Shown here piece by piece: positions 15,105 to 23,407 of a stretch of 33,084 nt of DNA (position 1 is the first letter of the stretch; each line of letters opens with the position of its first letter). Location: the NCBI GenBank assembly GCA_022763065.1, contig JALEGH010000065.1:1-33084 (forward strand), read 5' to 3'. The notes below the pieces were generated by a model that ran no database searches, was not told the origin of the DNA, and saw only the letters and a list, made by a program, of their open reading frames with translations. This stretch comes from Alphaproteobacteria bacterium. Its GTDB lineage: Bacteria; Pseudomonadota; Alphaproteobacteria; Micavibrionales; Micavibrionaceae. The position numbers and the translations under genes were made by a program.

Positions 15105-15524
15105 TTAATCAAAAGGGAAATGCCTAATTTTTGGAGGATTACGCAATTTCTCAAAATAACCTTTTGTCACATCATTTTCACAAATCACTTTTACAAGCTC
15201 TTCGTATTTTTTAGCATCCTTATGAGCAAGAATCCGAAGTGTTTCTTTACTAAAGGATGAACCAAACTCCTTAAATGTGTTCCAAATATCCTGCTTATTC
15301 TCTTCGGCAGACAAATCGTAATTTCCATCCAAAATAACATCGGCATGAAGCCTTGAGGCATTACAAAAACCGATCCCCGGCTCTCCTTCATATTCGCGCT
15401 GACCTGCCCGCGCAGCAATATAAGCATGAGGTTCTTCAGATGCCAATGCCCGCTTAAGATGTTCTTCTTCCGCTATTCGCTCTAACCCCATAAAATCCAG
15501 ATTTGGTGTTTTTTGTTCAGACAT
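15105..15524 (-). CDS. Hypothetical protein, 139 aa
   Basis: I do not recognise this protein. It is soluble, charged, and starts MSEQKTPNLDFMGLERIAEEE. It contains AYIAARAGQREYEG and a C-terminal helical part (KETLRILAHKDAKKYEELVKVI) ending in IRHFPFD. No membrane segment or signal peptide is visible. It lies upstream of the HEAT-like gene on the same strand with a 96-base gap. Both genes are more AT-rich than the surrounding core genes. GGGGAT precedes the start at a suitable distance. Confidence 0.65.
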   Translation of the reverse strand: MSEQKTPNLDFMGLERIAEEEHLKRALASEEPHAYIAARAGQREYEGEPGIGFCNASRLHADVILDGNYDLSAEENKQDIWNTFKEFGSSFSKETLRILAHKDAKKYEELVKVICENDVTKGYFEKLRNPPKIRHFPFD

Positions 15525-15661
15525 GGATTATCCCCGCATTTTGAATTCATAGGCAAAATAACACAAATTATAGAAAAGTTTTTTAATTATGTCAATATTT
15601 TGTTGGGTTTACAGCTTGAAATTATTGAATAAATTAAGATACTCTGAAATTTGGCAAATAA

Positions 15662-15670
15662 TGCTATAAT
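15662..15670 (+). promoter_or_regulatory. Extended -10 promoter for the DUF5679 gene
   Basis: TGCTATAAT is a perfect -10 box (15665-15670) with the extended TGn motif, and no good -35 is present. It lies 63 bases before the ATG. The transcript would begin near 15677 and contain an imperfect GGAAG...CTTCC hairpin before the ribosome-binding site. The remainder of the 209-base gap from 15525 is AT-rich with nothing else I can identify. Confidence 0.6.
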
Positions 15671-15733
15671 GGAGGGTGGAAGCGCGTTTTCTTGCTCTTC
15701 CCGCAAAAAATAATAAACAGGAGGTATAAAGTT

Positions 15734-15925
15734 ATGGTTTCAGCATATTGCGTGAAATGTAAAGAAAAAGGCGTGGAGATGCAAAACCCAGCCATTCATC
15801 AAACCAAAAAAGGTGGCTTCATGGCCAAGGGTTCCTGCGGCAAATGTAGCACAACCCTGTGCGCCATCATGTCAAAAGACAATGCCGAAAAAGCCATTCA
15901 AAGTGGTGTGACAAAAGCTTATTAA
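15734..15925 (+). CDS. Small zinc-ribbon protein, DUF5679 family
   Basis: The 63-residue product starts MVSAYCVKCKEKG and carries two CxxC pairs (C6/C9 and C35/C38) separated by a short beta region, KGGFMAKGSCGKCSTTLC. This matches the layout of DUF5679 (AYCVKCK ... GTCxxCG), a small family of unknown function that often lies near topoisomerase or DNA-related genes. I chose this start over the ORF-track ATG at 15692 because AGGAGGT lies 8 bases upstream and the family begins at this point. Its stop codon overlaps that of the convergent yeiH gene. Confidence 0.8.
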   Translation: MVSAYCVKCKEKGVEMQNPAIHQTKKGGFMAKGSCGKCSTTLCAIMSKDNAEKAIQSGVTKAY

Positions 15926-16947
15926 ACGAAGTGGATAAATACCAAAACCACTCCGGCTAGCCAAAGCGTTTCCACAACAATAAGAAGTATGGGACGCAGG
16001 CCAACGCTTACTATTTGCTTGAGGTTTGATTTTAGGCCAATTGCCCCAATAGCTACGATCAAAGCGAAGCGTGAAAAGTCACTGACGCTTTCCTTCATGA
16101 TTTCAGGTATCTGGAAAAAGCTGTTCATCACCATCAAGGCAATAAAAACCAATAAAAATGGCGGAAATTTTACGCTACTTTTGCCGATTTCCGTGCGCTC
16201 TTTCAAGTAAAAGGATAGAAACACCACAACAGGCACAAGAAAACTCACCCGTGCAAGCTTTGTTAGAGTGGCAATATCTCCCGTTTGGTCAGAAACGGAA
16301 TACCCCGCCCCAACAACTTGCGCCACGTCATGAATTGTTCCTCCTAAAAAAACACCACTATCACGTACATCCAATGAGAATATCTCCGCGATAAGCGGGT
16401 ACAAAACCATCGCGACCGTAGATAAAAAGGTAATCCCGATGATAGTCACACTTAGATCACGGTCTTTATCTTTATGATCAGGTAAAATACTGGAAATGGC
16501 CATGGCCGCCGACGCCCCACAGATCGCAACGGCTCCACCTGTCAACACACCAAAATATTTTGCAATACCTAGTACTGGGGCCAAAAGACGCCCCACAAAA
16601 ATTGTGCTTACAATTGCAATAAAAATAAGCAGGGCACTTTCCCACCCTAGTGCGGCAAGATCTGCAAAAGAAAGACGCAAACCCAATAAGGCAACTCCCA
16701 TGCGCAACACAAAAGAACCAGCCCATGAAATACCAGGAGAAAAACCCTCACTCTCATATAAAAATGAAAAAGCAATGCCAATAAGCAAAGCAAAAAGCAT
16801 CGGCGGTGCGCCGTAATTTTGTCCTAGAAATTGAGCGAACGCTCCAATCAAAAGCGCTAAAACAAAGCCGTAAAAGTACCTTTTCAAAGAATCAGCCAAA
16901 CTCTTTAAGCTTATCGGGCATGGGCATGCCGACAGCGTTGAAGCCAC
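15922..16947 (-). CDS. yeiH: YeiH/UPF0324 family membrane protein (putative sulfate exporter)
   Basis: This integral inner-membrane protein has about ten helices. The family signature is present as GGTIHDVAQVVGAGYSVS, along with ATLTKLARVSFLVPVVV and GGAVAICGASAAMAISSIL. Members are annotated as putative sulfate exporters, but the substrate is not established for most. The listed ATG overlaps fabI by 56 bases. A TTG at 16899 (residue 17) with AAAGAG upstream would overlap it by only 8 bases and starts just before the first helix, so it may be the real start. It appears to be the third gene of a fabB-fabI-yeiH unit. Confidence 0.85.
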   Translation of the reverse strand: MASTLSACPCPISLKSLADSLKRYFYGFVLALLIGAFAQFLGQNYGAPPMLFALLIGIAFSFLYESEGFSPGISWAGSFVLRMGVALLGLRLSFADLAALGWESALLIFIAIVSTIFVGRLLAPVLGIAKYFGVLTGGAVAICGASAAMAISSILPDHKDKDRDLSVTIIGITFLSTVAMVLYPLIAEIFSLDVRDSGVFLGGTIHDVAQVVGAGYSVSDQTGDIATLTKLARVSFLVPVVVFLSFYLKERTEIGKSSVKFPPFLLVFIALMVMNSFFQIPEIMKESVSDFSRFALIVAIGAIGLKSNLKQIVSVGLRPILLIVVETLWLAGVVLVFIHFV

Positions 16948-17704
16948 AATCTACGTAATGAATTTCGCCTGTCACGGCGCCGGAAAGATCAGACAGTAGA
17001 TAAAGCCCGGTTCCGCCTAATTCATCTAGTTCAACGGAGCGCTGCAAGGGAGAGGTCAGTTGGTTGTATTTGAACGTTGTGCGCGCAGAACCAATAACAG
17101 CACCCGCCAAGGTCCTCATTGGTCCCGCCGAAATCGCATTCACGCGAATACCATCTTGTCCTAAATCCGCCGCCAAATAGCGCACGGATGACTCGAGCGC
17201 AGCTTTTGCCACCCCCATGACGTTATAATTGGGCATCGCTTTTTCTGCGCCGTAATAGGAAAGCGTCACCGCACTCCCTCCCTCATTCATCATGGCGCTT
17301 GCCCGGCGCATAACAGAAGTAAAGGAGTAGCAAGAAATATGCATAGAGGTCAGGAAATTCTCAAGGCTTGTGTCCACATAACGCCCTTTCAACTCTTCTT
17401 TATCTGAATAGGCAATGGCGTGAATTACAAAATCCAGCTCTCCCCATTCCTGTTTCAAAACAGCAAAAGCATTATCCAAATCTTCTTCCTTGGACACATC
17501 ACAATCAATGAGCACATTCGCGCCAATAGATTCCGCCAAAGGCTTAACCCGCTTGCCAAAGGCTTCACCTTGGTAGGTAAAAGCCATCTCCGCGCCGTGC
17601 GCATGCAGTGTGCGCGCCATTCCCCAGGCGATAGACTTATCATTGGCTACGCCCATGACCAACCCACGCTTGCCTTTCATCAATTCTGATTTCATATTAC
17701 CCAT
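16892..17704 (-). CDS. fabI: Enoyl-[acyl-carrier-protein] reductase (NADH) FabI
   Basis: FabI carries out the last reduction of each fatty-acid elongation cycle. The 270-residue short-chain dehydrogenase has the FabI-type nucleotide motif LVMGVANDKSIAWGMA and the catalytic Tyr-Lys pair in NYNVMGVAKAALE. It also has the conserved region RVNAISAGPMRTLAG. The start lies 3 bases after the fabB stop; a second ATG three codons in (MKSELMKGKRG) is an alternative. The fabB-fabI pairing, with fabA nearby, is the usual alphaproteobacterial arrangement. FabI is the known target of triclosan-type inhibitors. Confidence 0.95.
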   Translation of the reverse strand: MGNMKSELMKGKRGLVMGVANDKSIAWGMARTLHAHGAEMAFTYQGEAFGKRVKPLAESIGANVLIDCDVSKEEDLDNAFAVLKQEWGELDFVIHAIAYSDKEELKGRYVDTSLENFLTSMHISCYSFTSVMRRASAMMNEGGSAVTLSYYGAEKAMPNYNVMGVAKAALESSVRYLAADLGQDGIRVNAISAGPMRTLAGAVIGSARTTFKYNQLTSPLQRSVELDELGGTGLYLLSDLSGAVTGEIHYVDCGFNAVGMPMPDKLKEFG

Positions 17705-17707
17705 TTC

Positions 17708-18949
17708 TTAATCCTCCACTCGGCTCATCACGAGTGTGCAGTTCGTCCCGCCGAAGCCAAAGGAGTTGCTCATCACCGATTGATGCTCTACCCCATCCAC
17801 GCGCTCCCGCGCGATAGGGAGGCCTTCTGCGCCCGCGTCTAACGTCTCAATATTGATGGACGGGCAGACAAAATCATGTTGCAGCATGAGAATGGAATAA
17901 ATCGCCTCTTGCACCCCTGTCGCACCGAGGCTGTGACCTGTCATTGATTTCGTCGCACTGATATGCGGCATATCTTGATCTAAAGGCCCGAAGACAGAGC
18001 GGATCGCATCCAGCTCCGTAATATCGCCCGCAGGCGTAGACGTACCGTGCGTATTGATATAAGTCACAGGCTTGGTCACAGTGCTAAGTGCTTGGCGCAT
18101 ACAGCGTACCGCGCCCTCACCGCTTGGCGCCACCATATCGGCCCCGTCTGACGTGGCTCCATACCCGGTGACTTCCGCATAAATCTTCGCACCGCGCGCC
18201 TTGGCCGCTTCATATTCTTCCAGCACAACCACGCCGCCGCCGCCCGCAATCACAAAGCCGTCACGATTAGCATCATAGGCTCTGGCCGCTTTGTCAGGTG
18301 TATCATTATATTTAGAGCTCATCGCTCCCATCGCATCGAAAAGCACTGATAACGTCCAGTCCAGCTCCTCCCCGCCACCAGCAAACATAATATCCTGCTT
18401 GCCAAGCTGAATTTGCTCTACCGCATTACCAATACAATGCGCCGACGTGGAACAAGCCGAAGAAATGGAGTAATTCACACCCTTAATCTTGAAATTCGTG
18501 GCAATTGTCGCAGAATTGGTGGAGCTCATACATTTAGGCACCGCAAATGGCCCGACCCGCTTTGGCCCCTTTTCCCGTGCAATATCTGCCGCAGCCACTT
18601 GAGAGCGCGTAGATGGCCCGCCGGAGCCCATCACAATACCTGTGCGCTCATGGGAGACTTGAGTGTCTTCCAAGCCTGCATCCTTAATGGCTTGTTCCAT
18701 CGCCAGATGGTTATAGGCCGCACCATCGCCCATAAAGCGCAAGACACGCTTATCAATGGCCTCCACAAGGTCAATATCCGGCTTTCCCGAAATTTGGGAG
18801 CGAAACCCCATTTCGGCGTAAGTTTGGTCCTTGGTGATCCCCGATTTACCAGCCTTCAACGAGGCCAGAACCGTCTGGGCATCATTTCCAATGCAGGAAA
18901 TAATTCCCATTCCTGTCACAACGACACGTCTTTTTTGTGTATTAGTCAT
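17708..18949 (-). CDS. fabB: Beta-ketoacyl-ACP synthase I FabB
   Basis: FabB condenses malonyl-ACP with acyl-ACP and is required to elongate the cis-unsaturated intermediate made by FabA. The 413-residue thiolase-fold protein has the Cys-His-His triad: nucleophilic C166 in [12 protein letters not shown], the first histidine in [11 protein letters not shown], and the second in [12 protein letters not shown]. The end [14 protein letters not shown] is typical. It is translationally close to fabI. Its promoter must lie in the 131-base divergent gap to the Nudix-like gene, where I see only a weak TATAGA box on the minus strand. Confidence 0.95.
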   Translation of the reverse strand: MTNTQKRRVVVTGMGIISCIGNDAQTVLASLKAGKSGITKDQTYAEMGFRSQISGKPDIDLVEAIDKRVLRFMGDGAAYNHLAMEQAIKDAGLEDTQVSHERTGIVMGSGGPSTRSQVAAADIAREKGPKRVGPFAVPKCMSSTNSATIATNFKIKGVNYSISSACSTSAHCIGNAVEQIQLGKQDIMFAGGGEELDWTLSVLFDAMGAMSSKYNDTPDKAARAYDANRDGFVIAGGGGVVVLEEYEAAKARGAKIYAEVTGYGATSDGADMVAPSGEGAVRCMRQALSTVTKPVTYINTHGTSTPAGDITELDAIRSVFGPLDQDMPHISATKSMTGHSLGATGVQEAIYSILMLQHDFVCPSINIETLDAGAEGLPIARERVDGVEHQSVMSNSFGFGGTNCTLVMSRVED

Positions 18950-18996
18950 GGGTGGATTTTTACCGCTACCAATCTATAAAGTCACGGAAAATTTGG

Positions 18997-19026
18997 TTGA
19001 CATAATTATTTTGGTTGTGTTAAAAT
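18997..19026 (+). promoter_or_regulatory. Promoter for the Nudix-like gene
   Basis: TTGACA (18997-19002) and TAAAAT (19021-19026, 5/6) are 18 bases apart. The predicted start is about 45 bases before the ATG, which has a strong AAGGAAGG. The element lies in the divergent gap from fabB and could compete with the fabB promoter. Confidence 0.65.
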
Positions 19027-19080
19027 TTACGCCTGATTGATAGAAAAGCTTCGATTACAATTTTAAGGAAGGTAAACAAC

Positions 19081-19911
19081 ATGAACATAGCAAAACTTTT
19101 TGGATGGACAAACGAAGTGCAAGTATATGGTTCGCCAGAGAACCCATACGGTGACACCATGGTTGGAGGCAAAGATGTGAAGGCCATAAATGACATGCTT
19201 CAAACAGCCTTTGATGAAAAACGAGCAGGAGTTGGAGAAGATGTTGTCGTAAGAATTGGCACCTTCAAAGGCCGTAACGTATCCGAACAAAAAGCAGCAG
19301 ATCAGATTCGTATTAGCCTCGACGAAGATGGAAATGCATACGTTAAATTAATCACAAGAGGCGCAGATCCAGGACTTGGATTGCTTGCGCTCACTGGAGG
19401 ATTTAAAGACGAAGGCGAAACTGACCAGCAAACAGCAGACAGAGAAGAAGTGGAAGAAGCAAAGAGTGAAACAGGTACTCTTATAGCGAAATATGAGATT
19501 TCACGCCATCCCGTAAAAGGAGATGTCCGTGTTTGGGGCGGCCCGGACCGTGAAGATGGTGTCAAAAACGGCGATATTATTGCTATGTCTACAATGGCTA
19601 TGGTACCTGTTGTCAGAAACGCACACGGCATTGTTGAAGCTGGAGACGATGCCTCTGGTGCCGCGTGGGTCCGCCTTTCTGGTATCAAAGATGCAAATGT
19701 TTTTGGCATTAAGGGACATGCACAACTGCTGCTAGAGGCTACAAAGCTCGCTGGCCTAACAGATCAACTTCCCGAAAGTTTTGCGCAATCACTATCAGCA
19801 CGTCAAAACGATATAGCTGTAGCGAATAGAGCCCTTCGAAGCGCCGCCATCATGTTATTGGACCCAGCCCCCAAAATTGAGGTGTGCTCCTTTCCCGGAC
19901 GTGACCGATAA
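19081..19911 (+). CDS. Nudix-like hydrolase with an atypical Nudix box
   Basis: In this 276-residue protein, residues about 95-135 resemble a Nudix domain: LLALTGGFKDEGE then ADREEVEEAKSETG. The pattern Gx5Ex7RE-x2-EE is kept, so the metal-binding glutamates are there. The hydrophobic position after RE is Glu and the Gly before the box end is displaced, so activity is uncertain. The N-terminal 90 residues and the C-terminal part, with helix-rich GHAQLLLEATKLAGL, are not recognised. Nudix enzymes cleave nucleoside diphosphate derivatives. It is the first of three plus-strand genes between fabA and fabB and has its own promoter and a strong ribosome-binding site. Confidence 0.6.
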   Translation: MNIAKLFGWTNEVQVYGSPENPYGDTMVGGKDVKAINDMLQTAFDEKRAGVGEDVVVRIGTFKGRNVSEQKAADQIRISLDEDGNAYVKLITRGADPGLGLLALTGGFKDEGETDQQTADREEVEEAKSETGTLIAKYEISRHPVKGDVRVWGGPDREDGVKNGDIIAMSTMAMVPVVRNAHGIVEAGDDASGAAWVRLSGIKDANVFGIKGHAQLLLEATKLAGLTDQLPESFAQSLSARQNDIAVANRALRSAAIMLLDPAPKIEVCSFPGRDR

Positions 19912-19965
19912 TTTTTACCTAAAATTTTATCTTTCCGTAATGGTTGTTTAACATATTTTATATAT

Positions 19966-19998
19966 CCTTAGAGAAATTAAAACATGATTTCTCTAAGG
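19966..19998 (+). promoter_or_regulatory. Perfect 12-bp hairpin covering the ygjV ribosome-binding site
   Basis: CCTTAGAGAAAT (19966-19977) and ATTTCTCTAAGG (19987-19998) are perfect inverted copies around a 9-base loop. The right arm includes AAGG, the Shine-Dalgarno sequence of the gene starting at 20006, so folding would hide it. The loop also holds an ATG that opens a 9-codon frame overlapping the ygjV start. No T tract follows on either strand, so it is not a terminator. It could also be a protein operator near a TATATAT promoter region. Confidence 0.7.
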
Positions 19999-20005
19999 GG
20001 CAAAA

Positions 20006-20551
20006 ATGGTTGAGATATTAGGGTGGCTGGCCAATATTTTCTTCTTTTCAGGCGGCTTATTCAAAAGCACGCGGGCAACAATGCTTCAATACGGTATCGG
20101 GAATATCCTCTATATCATCATGTATTGTTTTATGGGCCTGTATACGGCGGTCCTGTCAATGGGGCTAACAACGTTAAGACAAATTCTCTCTGCTTTTCTT
20201 CCTGACAAACAAAATAAAATCACATCTATTATCCTGACTGCTCTTGCCTGTGTTGTTATGGCCTTCAGTTTAGAGAACTATCTGGATTCCATTCTTTTAG
20301 TTGCTGCGATATGTATTGGTGCTGCCTGCTATTACCGTGATAACGCTGTTACATTCCGTTTGCTTATTTGCCTATCTAATTTTATCTGGATTATCCACTC
20401 CCTCGTCTTTGGGGTTTATTCGATGATTTTTTGCTGCTCAATTATCATCGCGACCAATCTCTGGACTCTCATCAAACATACCGAAATCAAAAGCCCGTTT
20501 ATCGAAAAAGTTAAAGAGGGTTACTACAAATACCTACCCTCACGGGGATAA
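20006..20551 (+). CDS. YgjV-family inner membrane protein
   Basis: This 181-residue polytopic protein has about six hydrophobic segments. It begins MVEILGWLANIFFFSGGLFKSTRATMLQYG and contains GNILYIIMYCFMGLYTAVLSMGLTTLR. It continues through NFIWIIHSLVFGVYS to a short basic cytoplasmic tail. This pattern matches the YgjV family (Imp-YgjV) of bacterial inner membrane proteins, whose function is not known. Its AAGGGG ribosome-binding site lies in a perfect hairpin (19966-19998), which suggests controlled translation. It lies between the Nudix-like gene and the ornithine cyclodeaminase gene. Confidence 0.75.
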   Translation: MVEILGWLANIFFFSGGLFKSTRATMLQYGIGNILYIIMYCFMGLYTAVLSMGLTTLRQILSAFLPDKQNKITSIILTALACVVMAFSLENYLDSILLVAAICIGAACYYRDNAVTFRLLICLSNFIWIIHSLVFGVYSMIFCCSIIIATNLWTLIKHTEIKSPFIEKVKEGYYKYLPSRG

Positions 20552-20602
20552 AACCTACCAAAAAACTTGCTCTATTGATGTGTAAAGTCCACTCTTTCCC
20601 TC

Positions 20603-21610
20603 ATGAAATATACTGGCGTCAATAATATGGTGCGCTTTATCAAAGATCACGGTATTGAAACTGTGATTACCGAACTGGCGCAATATCTTGAGCATGATTT
20701 TAAACGCTGGGAAGAATTTGATAAAACCCCGCGCTATGCCAGCCATTCCAAAGGCGGGGTTATTGAACTCATGCCCACCTCGGACGGGCAGCAATTTGGC
20801 TTCAAATATGTGAACGGACATCCGGGAAACTATAAAAAAGACCTGCAAACGGTGATCGCCTTTGGTGTTCTATCTGAGGTCGAAACAGGTTACCCCATTT
20901 TATTTTCGGAGATGACCATCGCCACCGCCTTGCGTACGGCGGCTATGTCTGCGCTTGTCGCCAAATATCTGGCAAAAGAAGGCTCCAAGACGATGGCCAT
21001 GATCGGCAATGGTTGTCAGGCGGAATTTCAGGCACACGCCTTTCGGGCTTTACTTGGTATTGATGAACTGCGCCTTTATGACATCGACAAAAGCGTATCT
21101 GAGAAAATGGTGAAAAATCTGGAAACTCACGGGTTTAACATGAGTATTTGTAACTCCTCCCAAGAGGCCGTCAAAAGAGCAGACATCATCACCACCTGCA
21201 CCGCCGATAAAAAGAATGCAACTATTCTTTCCGATAATATGGTCGGCGCAGGCGTTCACATTAATGCGATTGGCGGAGACTGCCCCGGTAAAACGGAGCT
21301 TCATGCTGATATCCTATCGCGCGCTAAAGTATTCGTGGAATATGAAGAGCAAAGCCGGATTGAGGGCGAAATTCAACAGATGCCAGAAGATTTTGAAGTC
21401 ACCGAGCTTTGGCAAATCTTTAGCGGAGAAAAGCAAGGCCGCGCTCTAGAAAGCGATATAACCGTTTTCGACTCTGTAGGCTTTGCCGTTGAGGATTTTT
21501 CCATACTGCGTTACCTCAATGATAAAATAGACAGCACGGATTACTACGAAGAGCTTGATCTCTTCGGCACGCTTGATGACTCCCGCAACTTATTTGGATT
21601 GCTAACTTAA
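20603..21610 (+). CDS. Ornithine cyclodeaminase family protein
   Basis: Ornithine cyclodeaminase converts L-ornithine to L-proline and ammonia using bound NAD; relatives reduce imino acids or make unusual amino acids. The 335-residue product has the family's substrate region GFKYVNGHPGN, where canonical enzymes use Lys. It has ILFSEMTIATALRTAAMSAL, the NAD motif IGNGCQAEFQ (normally GxGxQ), and the catalytic-site segment TVFDSVGFAVEDFS. The length is normal. The start has no obvious Shine-Dalgarno sequence. It runs convergently against fabA with 6 bases between the stops. The exact substrate is inferred. Confidence 0.85.
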   Translation: MKYTGVNNMVRFIKDHGIETVITELAQYLEHDFKRWEEFDKTPRYASHSKGGVIELMPTSDGQQFGFKYVNGHPGNYKKDLQTVIAFGVLSEVETGYPILFSEMTIATALRTAAMSALVAKYLAKEGSKTMAMIGNGCQAEFQAHAFRALLGIDELRLYDIDKSVSEKMVKNLETHGFNMSICNSSQEAVKRADIITTCTADKKNATILSDNMVGAGVHINAIGGDCPGKTELHADILSRAKVFVEYEEQSRIEGEIQQMPEDFEVTELWQIFSGEKQGRALESDITVFDSVGFAVEDFSILRYLNDKIDSTDYYEELDLFGTLDDSRNLFGLLT

Positions 21611-21616
21611 ATAAGC

Positions 21617-22180
21617 CTAACCCGCCGCGGAATTATCAAACAAGCCCACTTTAAGGTCTTTGGCCTCATAGATGGTCTCCCCGTCAGCTTCGACGCGGCC
21701 ATCCGCCACACCAAGGACAAGCTTGCGGTTAATCAAGCGCTTGATATCAATTACATATTTCACCTGTTTCGTTGTTGGCAAAACCTGATCGGTAAACTTA
21801 AGCTCTCCCAACCCCAAAGCCCGGCCTGACCCCGGCGCGCCGGTCCAGCCCAGATAAAACCCTAAAAGCTGCCATAGAGCATCAAGTCCTAAACAGCCCG
21901 GCATCACCGGATCACCAATAAAATGACATTCAAAGAACCAAAGGTCGGGCTTAATATCCATCTCCGCGATGATTTGACCTTTACCGTGAGCACCGCCCTC
22001 CTCGCTTACATGGGTGATACGATCAAACATCAACATAGGCGGCGCAGGAAGCTTCGCATTCCCGGGGCCAAACAGCTCCCCCCGCCCGCAGGCCAGAAGA
22101 TCTTCGTAGGAATAGCTGGATTTCGGCTCAAAAGACATAGACATATCACTCTCTTTCATCTGAAGATTATTTTGTGTCAT
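21617..22180 (-). CDS. fabA: 3-hydroxydecanoyl-ACP dehydratase/isomerase FabA
   Basis: FabA dehydrates 3-hydroxydecanoyl-ACP and isomerises the trans-2 to the cis-3 decenoyl product, the branch point for unsaturated fatty acids. The 187-residue product contains the catalytic His in [22 protein letters not shown] (His86 in this numbering) with the following Asp. It also contains [17 protein letters not shown] and MLMFDRI. Homologues start near residue 13-15 ([10 protein letters not shown]), so the true start may be 36-42 bases downstream. It is normally directly upstream of fabB; here three opposite-strand genes separate them. Confidence 0.95.
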   Translation of the reverse strand: MTQNNLQMKESDMSMSFEPKSSYSYEDLLACGRGELFGPGNAKLPAPPMLMFDRITHVSEEGGAHGKGQIIAEMDIKPDLWFFECHFIGDPVMPGCLGLDALWQLLGFYLGWTGAPGSGRALGLGELKFTDQVLPTTKQVKYVIDIKRLINRKLVLGVADGRVEADGETIYEAKDLKVGLFDNSAAG

Positions 22181-22303
22181 TTACTTGTTCCCCTGTTTTA
22201 TTTCCCCATTGATACCCTCAAGACGCTTATAAATCAAGCATGAGCAGAAGAAATTCACCAAAACTGTGGGGGGATAAAATGACTAAAATGTGGCAAAACA
22301 CTT

Positions 22304-23314
22304 TTAAACTGAATAATTCACAGCCGCATATTCAACACACGCGCTCTTGTAGCTCTCTGTGATGGCCGCCATTGCCAAAGGTTTACCGATAGCAGGCTCT
22401 AGCTCCGGCTTTTCACCTGAGCAAGCCAAAGCCAGCATACGCCCTGCCGCCTTGGCGCTCGCAACCGCCTGATCATGCTCATCATCCATATAGACCGCTT
22501 CAAAGAAACCTCTGCAAACCGGCTCTACCTCATTCACCAAATGTGAAGGCGGCGAGACCGGCACATCATTGGCCGGCAAGCCAAAACGCCAATCCGTTCC
22601 CGTTGGCACACCAAGCCTGACGGCTTCTTGCGTCATCACATAGGCCGTTTGATCCAGCAAATCCGGTAAATCAGAGCCTCTAAACCAGCAACACTGGTTT
22701 CGCCCGCCGTGAGAATAAGAAAGCTTTTGCCCTGACAGGCCGGCCAACGCCCCAATACAATCGGATAAAGTCCAACCGGCTACACCGATCTTCTTTTCAA
22801 TCAGAACATCACATAATTCCTGTGCGCCCAGCTCATAAGCCATCGCGCGGTAAGTTCCTTCAATCAAAAGCCTGAAACTCTCCGCGCGTGTTTGACCATG
22901 CCGAATGCCCTGATCGAAAGACAAAGCCTCCCACCTCGTAAAAACCTGCTGGGTCAGGGTCAGCAAAATATCATGAAACTCATAAGGACAATCCAGCCAC
23001 TCTTCAAAAAACTCGCGGGCCGTGGCGCGTCCCATTTCAGTATCAAAATCAATAACACTGGCGGGCGGCAAAGCCTCTACCACCATTTCTTCCATCGCCG
23101 GTTCAGTTTCCAAAAGACGGCTCAAATTCACAAAACTGGCCTGTAAAGCCTCTTCACAATTATCAAATAAAAAGGCCGTTTCCACAAACATACCACCCAG
23201 CATCAAAACAAGCTTCGACCCATCAATAGCGCCACTTTCCGGCTCATAACATAGGCCGTAAAGCGCGTGATGCATCCGATAGGTAATATCGGCTTTTCTT
23301 GCTGAATCCAGCAT
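22304..23314 (-). CDS. Hypothetical protein, 336 aa
   Basis: I cannot assign this 336-residue protein to a family. It is predicted soluble, largely alpha-helical and acidic. It contains AREFFEEWLDCPYEFHD, ESFRLLIEGTYRAMAYELGAQ, a cysteine/tryptophan cluster SHGGRNQCCWFRGSD and a C-terminal helical part. No signal peptide or membrane segment is seen. It lies between the SH3 protein gene and fabA, all on the minus strand, with gaps of 93 and 123 bases. Its codon use resembles its neighbours, which suggests a long-resident gene. The full-length open frame supports coding. Confidence 0.7.
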   Translation of the reverse strand: MLDSARKADITYRMHHALYGLCYEPESGAIDGSKLVLMLGGMFVETAFLFDNCEEALQASFVNLSRLLETEPAMEEMVVEALPPASVIDFDTEMGRATAREFFEEWLDCPYEFHDILLTLTQQVFTRWEALSFDQGIRHGQTRAESFRLLIEGTYRAMAYELGAQELCDVLIEKKIGVAGWTLSDCIGALAGLSGQKLSYSHGGRNQCCWFRGSDLPDLLDQTAYVMTQEAVRLGVPTGTDWRFGLPANDVPVSPPSHLVNEVEPVCRGFFEAVYMDDEHDQAVASAKAAGRMLALACSGEKPELEPAIGKPLAMAAITESYKSACVEYAAVNYSV

Positions 23315-23407
23315 GGGTTCCCTTTTAAGATATGAAACAGGAATTGGGTTATAGAGAGTAAAATTAAAACTTTGGAAAAGATCGCAGCGAACGCTACATG
23401 TATGATT

